Assembly: GCF_020662265.1 (NCBI RefSeq) | Contig: NZ_VEWM01000022.1 | Span: forward strand, 22,529 to 86,528 | DNA: 64,000 bases | Direction of reading: 5' to 3' | Origin: Psychrobacter sp. I-STPA6b | Lineage (GTDB): Bacteria > Pseudomonadota > Gammaproteobacteria > Pseudomonadales > Moraxellaceae | Notes under the pieces: model-generated | What the model was told of the DNA's origin: nothing | Database searches by the model: none | The model's input: only the letters and a program-made list of their open reading frames with translations | In this document: positions 38,570 to 48,209 of the stretch, piece after piece | Layout of the letters: every line of letters begins with the position of its first letter | Position numbering within the stretch: the stretch's first letter is position 1 | Position numbers and translations under genes: made by a program

Positions 38570-38761
38570 ATGAAAAATAAAAAAATAGATTGGTTTTTTC
38601 TTAGCTTAATAACTGTCATGATGGTGATAGTGGGTTATCTGTTCTTTGAGAATATCTTGTCAGCCATCATATTTGGCTTGGCGATAGGGGTAGCCAATGC
38701 TTGGTTATTTTCTAAAAAAAGTGACAAGGACATAGTAAAGAAATCTGAAAAGGACGATTAA
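38570..38761 (+). CDS. small membrane protein of unknown function
   Basis: The 63-residue protein from ATG 38570 (an adjacent GTG at 38567 is also in frame) has two predicted membrane helices, FFLSLITVMMVIVGYLFF and ILSAIIFGLAIGVANAWLF, with a lysine-rich start and a charged tail KKSDKDIVKKSEKDD. AGGGAG lies just upstream. I do not recognise the family. The clean layout and binding site make it a plausible real gene. Confidence 0.6.
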   Translation: MKNKKIDWFFLSLITVMMVIVGYLFFENILSAIIFGLAIGVANAWLFSKKSDKDIVKKSEKDD

Positions 38762-38912
38762 AACCAGTATTTATAACTCATAACCATTACTTATTCACTC
38801 ACCAGTCGTTTGTACAAATGGCGGTGGCTTTCCTGCTTATGATAGCATAGGGCAATTTTAGCATTTGCAACTGTTTATTCAGACTATTTTAGTCAAACTA
38901 TTGTCAGTATAA

Positions 38913-41147
<2,235 letters not shown>

Positions 41148-41180
41148 TATATTAGGAGATTTTTGTAGCCATTCCTGCCG

Positions 41181-41319
41181 TCCGCTATTATCTGCCAGAC
41201 TAGGCAAGGCGGTGACACAGTTTGGGGCGTTCCATCTAAACGAGCGACCACCCCAAAACCTAGCCACCGCAACTTGCCTAGCCCGACAGGATAACCGCTA
41301 CCGTCAGGGCTAGCGGTTA
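41181..41319 (+). repeat. structured palindromic repeat, copy A
   Basis: Nested arms pair as CTAGGCAA/TTGCCTAG (41200-41207, 41274-41281), GCGGTG/CACCGC (41209-41214, 41265-41270) and TTTGGGG/CCCCAAA (41221-41227, 41251-41257). An outer TATCTG/CAGGATA pair has one bulged G. A perfect 9-bp hairpin, TAACCGCTA/TAGCGGTTA (41292-41319), overlaps the right flank. It begins 34 bp after the FadH-like gene. Copy B at 57687 has the same plan with different arm sequences. Confidence 0.7.
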
Positions 41320-41399
41320 CATCTGAGTACTTACAACCATTTATCGTGGTTTGTATTTCGCTTATGGTTTTCGTATCCAACCACATCTACTTTACCTAC

Positions 41400-41560
41400 C
41401 TTACTCACTTAAGCGACCCTAGTAAAATACCCTTCTTTTTACGCCTATAAAAATAATAATTAAAATCAACAACTTAAAAATAAAGAAGAAATAGAAGGTA
41501 AATTAAGGGTTTTTACCCCGCACACCTTGTTATTAATGACTTTTTAACGCTATAATTCTT
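41400..41560 (+). promoter_or_regulatory. CRISPR leader
   Basis: This AT-rich stretch lies directly 5' of the first repeat, on the side where type I-F leaders lie given the repeat orientation. It contains AATCAACAACTTA at 41464-41476, an exact match to the IHF consensus WATCAAnnnnTTR, 84 bp before the first repeat. IHF is known to be needed for type I-F spacer acquisition. The first repeats are also the most uniform, as expected at the leader end. Confidence 0.65.
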
Positions 41561-43132
41561 GTTATCCATCGCATAGATGGTTTAGAAACAAATCAGCAAG
41601 CTGTAGATAATGCGAATAATGTTATCCATCGCATAGATGGTTTAGAAATAGTAAAGGTGAATTTGACGGCAGAGCATATGGTTATCCATCGCATAGATGG
41701 TTTAGAAATTGTAAAACAAATCAAAGCAAGAGCAATGGAGGTTATCCATCGCATAGATGGTTTAGAAACGAAAATTATGTTAATGATGAAGTTATTGTTA
41801 GTTATCCATCGCATAGATGGTTTAGAAAAGTTAAAGCATTTTGTATGGACGACAGAACACGTTATCCATCGCATAGATGGTTTAGAAATTGCTATCAACA
41901 GTTAATAACCCTGTTGCCATGTTATCCATCGCATAGATGGTTTAGAAAATTCTGCGTAGGTGCTGTTTTTACTGGTTGAGGTTATCCATCGCATAGATGG
42001 TTTAGAAATTTGATTAGATGTTGTTAGTGTTTTTGCTGGGGTTATCCATCGCATAGATGGTTTAGAAATCCGCCCCATACTGCTAAGGCTTGCCACCCGA
42101 GTTATCCATCGCATAGATGGTTTAGAAAAATTATCTAAGGCACTATCTATAGCAACTGTCGTTATCCATCGCATAGATGGTTTAGAAAGTAATGTTAAAG
42201 AGCATTACAACACCCTTTATGTTATCCATCGCATAGATGGTTTAGAAATTTGCGGGAACAATATGTGCAAGTTGTTAAAGGTTATCCATCACATAGATGG
42301 TTTAGAAAATCTTGCAAGGCTGACTTAAATGGAGCAGTATGTTATCCATCACATAGATGGTTTAGAAAACCAAATGGCTATGGCTGTCATTGCAGTGTTA
42401 GTTATCCATCACATAGATGGTTTAGAAATAGAAAGTGGTAAAGGTCGCAAGCAGGGTGTAGTTATCCATCACATAGATGGTTTAGAAAGTCTGTTGTATT
42501 CAACACGCTCCAGCATGCGCGTTATCCATCACATAGATGGTTTAGAAAATGTTCTATAGCGTAAATCTTTCCGTCTTTGATGTTATCCATCACATAGATG
42601 GTTTAGAAATTTTCAACAAAAACACCTCCGATACTTTCCATGTTATCCATCACATAGATGGTTTAGAAATGACTTTATTGAAGGATTAGATGAATTTATA
42701 TGTTATCCATCGCATAGATGGTTTAGAAAGATTTGTATTGTGTATAATCTGTCATGATATAGTTATCCATCGCATAGATGGTTTAGAAAACAGAAACAGG
42801 GAGGAACTAAGTGATAATTTCGTTATCCATCGCATAGATGGTTTAGAAAAGAGATTATGTGCAATATAAATTAAGCAAATAGTTATCCATCGCATAGATG
42901 GTTTAGAAACCCTGACTATAAAACCCCAGTTTCAAAGTATGGTTATCCATCACATAGATGGTTTAGAAAACAAAAAACAAGAGTGGGTGTGCGGTAAATA
43001 TGTTATCCATCGCATAGATGGTTTAGAAATGTATCGTGGGCTTACGGCTTTGCTCAGTGTAGTTATCCATCACATAGATGGTTTAGAAAGCCGTATTCTG
43101 CTCCGTGAATGCCAGTAAATAGTTATCCATCT
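41561..43132 (+). CRISPR. type I-F-like CRISPR array, 26 full repeats plus a degenerate last one
   Basis: Twenty-six 28-bp repeats run from 41561 to 43089, separated by 32-bp spacers except one of 33 bp (42549-42581). A 26th spacer (43090-43121) is followed by a truncated repeat keeping only its first ten bases. Each repeat is GTTAT, a CCATC/GATGG stem around a 5-nt loop, and the tail TTTAGAAA. This is the Cas6f/Csy4 substrate plan of type I-F, where the last 8 nt form the crRNA 5' handle. The loop is GCATA or ACATA: twelve G, seven A, four G, then A, G, A from leader to distal end. No cas gene is in the window, so the effector must be elsewhere or absent. Spacers look unrelated to each other. 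Confidence 0.96.
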
Positions 43133-43143
43133 AAACCCATAAG

Positions 43144-43198
43144 ATGCTATGTCGGATTACTAACCAAGCAAAAAGCCAAATTTGACATAGCATTTTTA
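43144..43198 (+). terminator. probable terminator of the CRISPR transcript
   Basis: ATGCTATGTC and GACATAGCAT are perfect 10-bp complements, 30 nt apart, followed by five T. The right arm overlaps the -35 element of the next promoter. Confidence 0.55.
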
Positions 43199-43210
43199 AA
43201 AACTTATACT
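43182..43210 (+). promoter_or_regulatory. promoter of leader unit 1
   Basis: TTGACA and TATACT are separated by 17 bp. The predicted transcript would start near 43217, run through a 30-codon ORF and meet a terminator at 43407. Confidence 0.65.
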
Positions 43211-43280
43211 TTGGCGAAATTTTGTACGGCCAAACCACTAATCAAACGATCAATAAAGTTATCAATCAAACCAATTAATT

Positions 43281-43373
43281 ATGACACAAACTAATCACAG
43301 CACTTACTTACCATTAGCTTATCTGGGTTATTTATACCCAAGATATCGTGGTTCGTTTGTGCCTAAAAATTAG
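43281..43373 (+). CDS. 30-residue Tyr/Leu-rich ORF, candidate leader peptide 1
   Basis: The ORF encodes MTQTNHSTYLPLAYLGYLYP followed by RYRGSFVPKN. Five of its 30 residues are tyrosine and four are leucine (three as TTA). No good ribosome binding site is seen. It lies between a near-consensus promoter and a rho-independent terminator. GGTTCGTTT at 43350-43358, directly after the last Tyr and its following codon, can pair with AAGCGAGCC at 43404-43412, the 5' side of that terminator. The core YLGYxxYxG-like pattern recurs in the ORF at 43638. I read it as a leader peptide whose translation could decide termination; this is inferred from sequence alone. Confidence 0.5.
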   Translation: MTQTNHSTYLPLAYLGYLYPRYRGSFVPKN

Positions 43374-43403
43374 TAAAATTTGCCTTACTGATTAGAATAG
43401 CAA

Positions 43404-43429
43404 AAGCGAGCCATTGGGCTCGTTTTTTT
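43404..43429 (+). terminator. terminator of leader unit 1 (candidate attenuator)
   Basis: CGAGCC and GGCTCG (6 bp, extendable by G-T and A-T pairs) with an ATTG loop are followed by seven T. The left arm is also complementary to a sequence inside the ORF upstream. Confidence 0.75.
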
Positions 43430-43446
43430 GTGCCTGCTATTTTTAA

Positions 43447-43480
43447 TTAGGGTCTGTTGAACATTCAACTTTCATGGGAT
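43447..43480 (+). mobile_element. solo left end of the MITE/IS family
   Basis: TTAGGGTCTGTTGAACATTC and the bases after it repeat the left end of the element at 16787. No matching right end is seen before the tRNA genes. It lies between the two leader units, so it probably inserted there and decayed, or marks a deletion. Confidence 0.6.
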
Positions 43481-43551
43481 ATATGTACGTGAGGCGGGTA
43501 GTATTGATTAATATCCATAATAAATTAATTTAAATAAATTTAAAAAATTTG

Positions 43552-43579
43552 TTGACTTTTAAAATTCTATGTCTATAAT
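43552..43579 (+). promoter_or_regulatory. promoter of leader unit 2 / tRNA-Tyr-tRNA-Leu operon
   Basis: TTGACT and TATAAT are separated by 16 bp in a very AT-rich setting. The transcript would start near 43587 and cover the 53-codon ORF, the terminator at 43820 and, on readthrough, both tRNAs. A TATAAT at 43846-43851, with only a poor -35, is a possible weaker promoter directly before tRNA-Tyr. Confidence 0.7.
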
Positions 43580-43637
43580 GACAACCATCTTATTAACACT
43601 TATGAATATACCGCTTTGATAAGTGTAAGAGAATATT

Positions 43638-43799
43638 ATGTTGTACTGTATTAAACAGTCTTATTTAGCAAACAGCTTAGTAACTGGCTTACTAAGCAAT
43701 GCTTTATATCTGGGTAACTTATATTCAGGCTACTCAAGTTATTTGGGCTACTCAAAATATCATGGCTTATCTATGCAAAAGTCTCAGCGTAATTGCTGA
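43638..43799 (+). CDS. 53-residue Tyr/Leu-rich ORF, candidate leader peptide 2
   Basis: The ORF has eight Tyr and ten Leu codons among 53, and six of the leucines are TTA. The two tRNA genes directly downstream are tRNA-Tyr(GTA) and tRNA-Leu(TAA), which read exactly these codons. The middle reads ALYLGNLYSGYSSYLGYSKY. After the last Tyr codon comes GGCTTATC (43764-43771), which can pair with GATGAGCC (43817-43824), the left arm of the terminator, with one G-U pair. AAGAGA upstream is a weak binding site. Stalling at Tyr or Leu codons could therefore favour an antiterminator. The peptide itself has no recognisable domain. Confidence 0.5.
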   Translation: MLYCIKQSYLANSLVTGLLSNALYLGNLYSGYSSYLGYSKYHGLSMQKSQRNC

Positions 43800-43816
43800 A
43801 AACTAATTTGCAATCT

Positions 43817-43841
43817 GATGAGCCGAAAGGCTCTTTTTTTA
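43817..43841 (+). terminator. terminator of leader unit 2 (candidate attenuator before tRNA-Tyr)
   Basis: GAGCC and GGCTC enclose a GAAA tetraloop and are followed by eight T. The tRNA-Tyr gene starts 48 bp later. Its short stem could plausibly be outcompeted by an alternative 8-bp pairing. Confidence 0.75.
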
Positions 43842-43888
43842 TGCCTATAATTTATTGATTTTAATTATTTTTTAAAACAGCAAAACAT

Positions 43889-43974
43889 GGCGAAGTGGCA
43901 GAGTTGGTCGAATGCACCAGACTGTAAATCTGGCTCCTAAAGACACGTTGGTTCAAATCCAACCTTCGCCACCA
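43889..43974 (+). tRNA. tRNA-Tyr (anticodon GTA)
   Basis: The 86-nt class II tRNA has acceptor GGCGAAG/CTTCGCC, the anticodon loop CTGTAAA giving GTA, a long variable arm and an encoded CCA. It shares a unit with tRNA-Leu 87 bp downstream. Confidence 0.97.
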
Positions 43975-44061
43975 TTTTTTGATAGATTTTATACGGCGTT
44001 TTTATCGTATTAAGTTGCGGTGAATAACATCATTATCACAGTAGTGATTTAATCTAAAACC

Positions 44062-44146
44062 GCTCCCATGGTGAAACAGGTAAACACAGCAGACTTAAAA
44101 TCTGCCGCCTTTGGGCTTCCCAGTTCGACTCTGGGTGGGAGCACCA
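44062..44146 (+). tRNA. tRNA-Leu (anticodon TAA)
   Basis: The 85-nt class II tRNA has acceptor GCTCCCA/TGGGAGC, the anticodon loop CTTAAAA giving TAA, and an encoded CCA. It reads UUA, the leucine codon favoured in the upstream ORF. Confidence 0.96.
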
Positions 44147-44307
44147 TTTTTTATAAAAAGATAATAAATCTATTTACATATAGCGATTAAACCTTCTTTT
44201 ATATCAATTACTTATTACTTTTTTATTGTGTGATAGTAGTGCAATATCTGCTATGCTGTTTGATAGTATTTAGTCACCTATCAAACAAAATAAGGAAAAT
44301 AATCCGC

Positions 44308-45327
44308 ATGCAACCCATCAAAACATTACTTGCCATATTGATTGCCAGTAGTCTAACCGCTTGTGCTAGCCAAGTGCCTAGCTCATCAAATGGGACAACG
44401 ACAACTCAAAGTACTACCCAGATTCAGTCGCAAAATGACCAAAATATGCAGGTTATATTTTTGGATAAACAAGCTGGGACGCAACTACTAGCCACAGAAG
44501 ATGATTACCTAAAAGTGTTAAGCCCCTTTGATTGGTTAGCTAAATTTAAAAGTGAGCGTCCACTAAACCAGCAGGAGCTGCAAGATTATTATGCCAAAGC
44601 AACGGTCAATTGGGATGCTGCTTCTAAACAAAAAGTAATGACGGCTGTTGAAGTGCTACAACGTCGAATTGCAGATATGCATTTTAATAACCCACCGACC
44701 TTAAAGTTTGTACTAACTAATGGTTTGGTGGAGTCAGGTGCTGCCTATACTCGAGATGACTATATTGTGTTAACAACCAGTTTTTTACAAGAGTCACAAG
44801 CTGATATTAACCACTTGGTAGCACATGAGTTTTTCCATGTGTATTCTCGTTATAATCAAAGTCACCGTGATGCCTTGTACGGTACAGTGAATTTCAAAAA
44901 AATTCCCCCTTTAGAGTTACCCTCACAGCTTGATGACTTACGAATTAGCAACCCTGATGCACCACGTATGGATTATGGCATTGATTTGCAATATCAAGGT
45001 AAAACTTACACTTTTGTGCCTATCTCTTTAGCTCACACGCCTTATGATGTGCAAAGTAATTTGCCTTTCTTTGCATATTTGGTTAATGGACTGTTGGCGG
45101 TGACGACAAAAGAGGGTAAGTCGGTACCAGTATTGACAAATAATCAGCCTATAATTGTTGATGCAGAAGATACGAATTTTTATTCTGTTGTGCAGCCAAA
45201 CTCTGAATATCTCAATGACCCTGAAGAAGTATCCGCAGAAAACTTTTCTAACTGGGTAGTTGGTAATGAGTTAAAGCATCAACAACCTGTCGATAAGTTG
45301 CTAAGGGTGATGCAAGATATTCAATAG
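44308..45327 (+). CDS. lipoprotein with an HEXXH motif, putative metalloprotease
   Basis: The 339-residue protein begins at ATG 44308 with AAGGA upstream and an immediate lipoprotein signal whose lipobox LTAC gives Cys19. A Ser/Thr/Gln-rich linker follows. In the middle, NHLVAHEFFHVYSRYNQ contains His173-Glu174-x-x-His177, the core of a gluzincin or minigluzincin active site; several acidic residues in the next 60 could be the third ligand. I do not recognise a named family. It would face the periplasm from a membrane. It is 110 bp upstream of the FadL-type gene and probably an envelope protein; catalysis is unproven. Confidence 0.65.
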   Translation: MQPIKTLLAILIASSLTACASQVPSSSNGTTTTQSTTQIQSQNDQNMQVIFLDKQAGTQLLATEDDYLKVLSPFDWLAKFKSERPLNQQELQDYYAKATVNWDAASKQKVMTAVEVLQRRIADMHFNNPPTLKFVLTNGLVESGAAYTRDDYIVLTTSFLQESQADINHLVAHEFFHVYSRYNQSHRDALYGTVNFKKIPPLELPSQLDDLRISNPDAPRMDYGIDLQYQGKTYTFVPISLAHTPYDVQSNLPFFAYLVNGLLAVTTKEGKSVPVLTNNQPIIVDAEDTNFYSVVQPNSEYLNDPEEVSAENFSNWVVGNELKHQQPVDKLLRVMQDIQ

Positions 45328-45437
45328 TGACTTTTAATAATAGAAGATTGACAACATCCACCAATCATTATTTAATGACAAAAATACCACGGTATTTTTA
45401 ATTTTACTTTTCTTAGCCATAACAAAAGGAACTTGTC

Positions 45438-46742
45438 ATGAACAAGCACATATTAGCCAAACAAATTTCCCTTATTATCGGTGGTTGTGTCGGTATTGTG
45501 GGTATAAGCCATGCCGCAGGATTGGAATATACCAAGCAGTCGGTTGCTCCGTTATTTGAAGAGGGTAACTATGCTGAGCTGTCTTATGCCTATGTTGACC
45601 CAAAGATGGAAGGTAAAGATGTCGCTGGCAATCGAATTGATGATGTCATGGATGACTTCAATCTTTCAGGAGCAGCGGTAAAAATTGCTCCCACAGCGGA
45701 TACAGCGTTGGCATTGATATATGAAGAGCCTTTTGGTGTTGATACCATTTATCCAAAAGGCAGTATTTTTCATAATGAGATAGGGGCAACCGAAGCCCGA
45801 GTGCGTAATAAAAGCCTAACTTTATTAGGCAAAGGAAATGTGACTGATAATTTCTCTATTTATGGTGGTTTAGAGTATCAAACCATTAAAGGTCATGTCA
45901 CAGGGGCACAGCCAGTTGGTTTACCGACTGCTTTAGCCAAGAGTGGCATTACTGCTGAACAGTATGCACAGTTATTACAGCAGGCTGCTGCCACTGGTAA
46001 TACAACTGCTATTGATGCAATTCATCAATTAGCTGCTTCTCCGACACTTTATTCTCTAGACTTTGATAATGATCATACCTTTGTACCTGTGGTCGGTATG
46101 GCATATGAAAAACCAGAAATTGCCTTGCGTGCAGCGGTGACCTATCGTGCGCCAGCCACTTATCAGATGTCAGGAAAAGAAAACCTGCAAGTTGTTATAC
46201 CAGTAGCATTGGGAGGCGATGGTGTGACTCCGACACCAGCAGAGGCAGGATTGCCTATGGCTGGTAAAACAGAGGTTAAATTTCCGCAGTCTGTTAATTT
46301 AGACTTTCAAACAGGTTTAAGTGAAAAGCATCAATTGCTTGGTATGGTGAATGCACGTTGGGTAAATTGGAGCAAATTTGAAGTGAGTCCACCACTTGCC
46401 ACCCAAGAGACACAAGAGCCATTAGCAAGCTACCCAGAAGATGGTTATTCTGTCGAAGTGGCATTGGGTAAGCAGTTTACCCCACAGCTTTCTGGTGAAG
46501 TGCGTTTAGGCTATGACCATGGTACAGGACAACCCTTAAGCTTACTAGGACCTTATGGAGCAGTAAAAACGGCAGGTATTGGTGCAAAATACCAGTTTAA
46601 TAAAAATTTAAGCGTGTCAGCAGGTGGTCAGTATATGTGGCTTGATGGTGGTGATATTGAAACCAAAGCCGATGGCAAAGTGGCAACCATTGATGATGGG
46701 TCAGGCTACGCATTGGGTATGAAGGTAGGCTATCATTTTTAA
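45438..46742 (+). CDS. OmpP1/FadL family outer membrane transporter
   Basis: The 434-residue protein has a signal peptide ending ISHAAGLEY, so the mature protein starts with a short N-terminal plug segment. YAELSYAYVDPKMEGKDVAGN, GAAVKIAPTADTALALIYEEPFGV, AAVTYRAPATYQMSG and FPQSVNLDFQTGLSEKHQ are typical FadL strands. The last residue is Phe (GMKVGYHF), the usual outer-membrane barrel signal. It should be a 14-stranded barrel that admits long-chain fatty acids or other hydrophobic compounds. It could supply the acyl-CoA synthetase and FadH-like enzymes encoded nearby. Confidence 0.9.
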   Translation: MNKHILAKQISLIIGGCVGIVGISHAAGLEYTKQSVAPLFEEGNYAELSYAYVDPKMEGKDVAGNRIDDVMDDFNLSGAAVKIAPTADTALALIYEEPFGVDTIYPKGSIFHNEIGATEARVRNKSLTLLGKGNVTDNFSIYGGLEYQTIKGHVTGAQPVGLPTALAKSGITAEQYAQLLQQAAATGNTTAIDAIHQLAASPTLYSLDFDNDHTFVPVVGMAYEKPEIALRAAVTYRAPATYQMSGKENLQVVIPVALGGDGVTPTPAEAGLPMAGKTEVKFPQSVNLDFQTGLSEKHQLLGMVNARWVNWSKFEVSPPLATQETQEPLASYPEDGYSVEVALGKQFTPQLSGEVRLGYDHGTGQPLSLLGPYGAVKTAGIGAKYQFNKNLSVSAGGQYMWLDGGDIETKADGKVATIDDGSGYALGMKVGYHF

Positions 46743-46806
46743 TAGATAGGAATTAGTTTTTTAGCCTTCCCCTTATTGCAAGGAGAGGGTTTGGAAGGGG
46801 TTTTAT

Positions 46807-46841
46807 AAAGGCTTATCATTTTAAAATGATAAGCCTTTTTT
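46807..46841. terminator. bidirectional terminator after the FadL-type gene
   Basis: AAAGGCTTATCATTTT and AAAATGATAAGCCTTTTT are perfect complements. They lie between the convergent FadL-type and FAD oxidase genes, next to a small GC-rich repeat at about 46764-46802. Confidence 0.9.
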
Positions 46842-46883
46842 ATGCTGTCTTTTTATGGGTTGTCGTATTTAGGTATTTAATCT

Positions 46884-48209
46884 TTAAGTGTTTAAAAACT
46901 TCTGTGCTAACCACTCATTGATAAAGACATTGTGTGGGTCATATTGTTGGCGTAGTGCCAAAAATTTTGGCAAATCAGGGTATAAGTCCAATAATTCCTG
47001 ATGACTGAGTTTATTGACCTTGCCCCAGTGTGGTCGCCCTTGCCACTGTGCCATTTGTTCTTTGACCCAATTAAAAAATGGCTCACTATCAATGCCTTTA
47101 TAGACATGAAAAGAAAGCACCACACTGTCATTGCCTTGGGTTGGACTTAAAAATCCTGTTTCGGCTTTATGCGAGCGTACCTCAATGGGGAAGTGTGAGC
47201 TTTTGGTGTCTTCAAGCAAAGCCTCATTGATGTGTCGGATACAGGCATCAAAATCGCTATATTTAATAAAGTATTCCGACTCATTAAACCGTACCCCTCG
47301 TGGCTTGGGGAACACCTCATAACTATAGCCCTCTCGGATAGTATTGGGGATATTATCGGCAGAAAGCTGACTGACTGATTTGGTGTATTTAGGATTTTTG
47401 CGTGCCAGCTCAGAAGCCAAATAAAACGCCCCATTTAATACCACTTTGCTTTCTACTTTATCCTTAAATTTTTGCCATTTACTCATGGGTTTAGGCTCAA
47501 TGACACTGAGTATTTTTTGTTGTAGCTTATTGGTACCGGGGAATAAAAACCATTCCATGTGCCGATTGGCACGCATCGCCTCATCAAACTGTGCCAACCC
47601 TGTGTCAAAATCAAAGACGGCACTTTCTTCTCGCAGTCCGTATAAATCTACCACTTTTAGGGTCAAACGCGTAAAGATGCCAAGCATCCCCATATGAATA
47701 TGTAAGGCATTGGATAAATCATCATCACCGCGTCGATGCTGATGCAAATTACCGAGTCCATCGACCCATTCCCAAGCGACAATTTGGCTAGATACTGAGC
47801 CAAGGGTGATACCTGTACCATGTGTGCCAGTACTGATAGAGCCTGCCACAGTTTGGTTTTGTATATCGCCCATATTCTGCATAGCAAAGCCATGTTCACG
47901 CAATAAATCGCCCATCTCATAAAGATAAGTGCCTGCAAACACGGTCACTTCTTTATTGATGCTATCGACACTATCAATACCCCGTAGATGGTGTAAACTT
48001 ACGGCAATTTCTTCAGGTTTGGCACAGCCACTAAAAGAATGTCCTGCACCAGTTACCCGCACCCGTTTGTTATTTTTCACCGCATTTTTGACGATGTCTT
48101 GTAAGGCCTCAATCGACTCAGGCGTGAGTTTTTGCTCAGGGGTAGCGGTCACATAGCCGACCCAATTTTGCCAATGGGGTGAGTCTTGCCACTGCTTTAA
48201 TGAAAACAT
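46884..48209 (-). CDS. FAD-binding oxidase, D-arabinono-1,4-lactone oxidase family
   Basis: The 441-residue protein has a vanillyl-alcohol-oxidase-type FAD domain with RVTGAGHSFSGCAKP, the NMGDIQNQTVAGSISTGTHG loop and a C-terminal ALO domain with RPHWGKVNKLSHQELLDLYP. Family members oxidise aldonolactones or alditols at C1 with FAD. No signal peptide is present. Its start overlaps the end of the upstream PLP-enzyme gene by 13 bp, so the two are coupled and probably work on one pathway. The substrate is unknown. Confidence 0.88.
   Translation of the reverse strand: MFSLKQWQDSPHWQNWVGYVTATPEQKLTPESIEALQDIVKNAVKNNKRVRVTGAGHSFSGCAKPEEIAVSLHHLRGIDSVDSINKEVTVFAGTYLYEMGDLLREHGFAMQNMGDIQNQTVAGSISTGTHGTGITLGSVSSQIVAWEWVDGLGNLHQHRRGDDDLSNALHIHMGMLGIFTRLTLKVVDLYGLREESAVFDFDTGLAQFDEAMRANRHMEWFLFPGTNKLQQKILSVIEPKPMSKWQKFKDKVESKVVLNGAFYLASELARKNPKYTKSVSQLSADNIPNTIREGYSYEVFPKPRGVRFNESEYFIKYSDFDACIRHINEALLEDTKSSHFPIEVRSHKAETGFLSPTQGNDSVVLSFHVYKGIDSEPFFNWVKEQMAQWQGRPHWGKVNKLSHQELLDLYPDLPKFLALRQQYDPHNVFINEWLAQKFLNT

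Noticed and set aside
41181..41319. Reading the palindromic repeat as an integron attC site
   Set aside because: No GTTRRRY/RYYYAAC core pair at the ends, no cassette layout and no integrase nearby.
41593..42559. Open frames with repeated RIDGLE or KPSMRWIT motifs on both strands
   Set aside because: They are translations of the CRISPR repeats and spacers, not genes.
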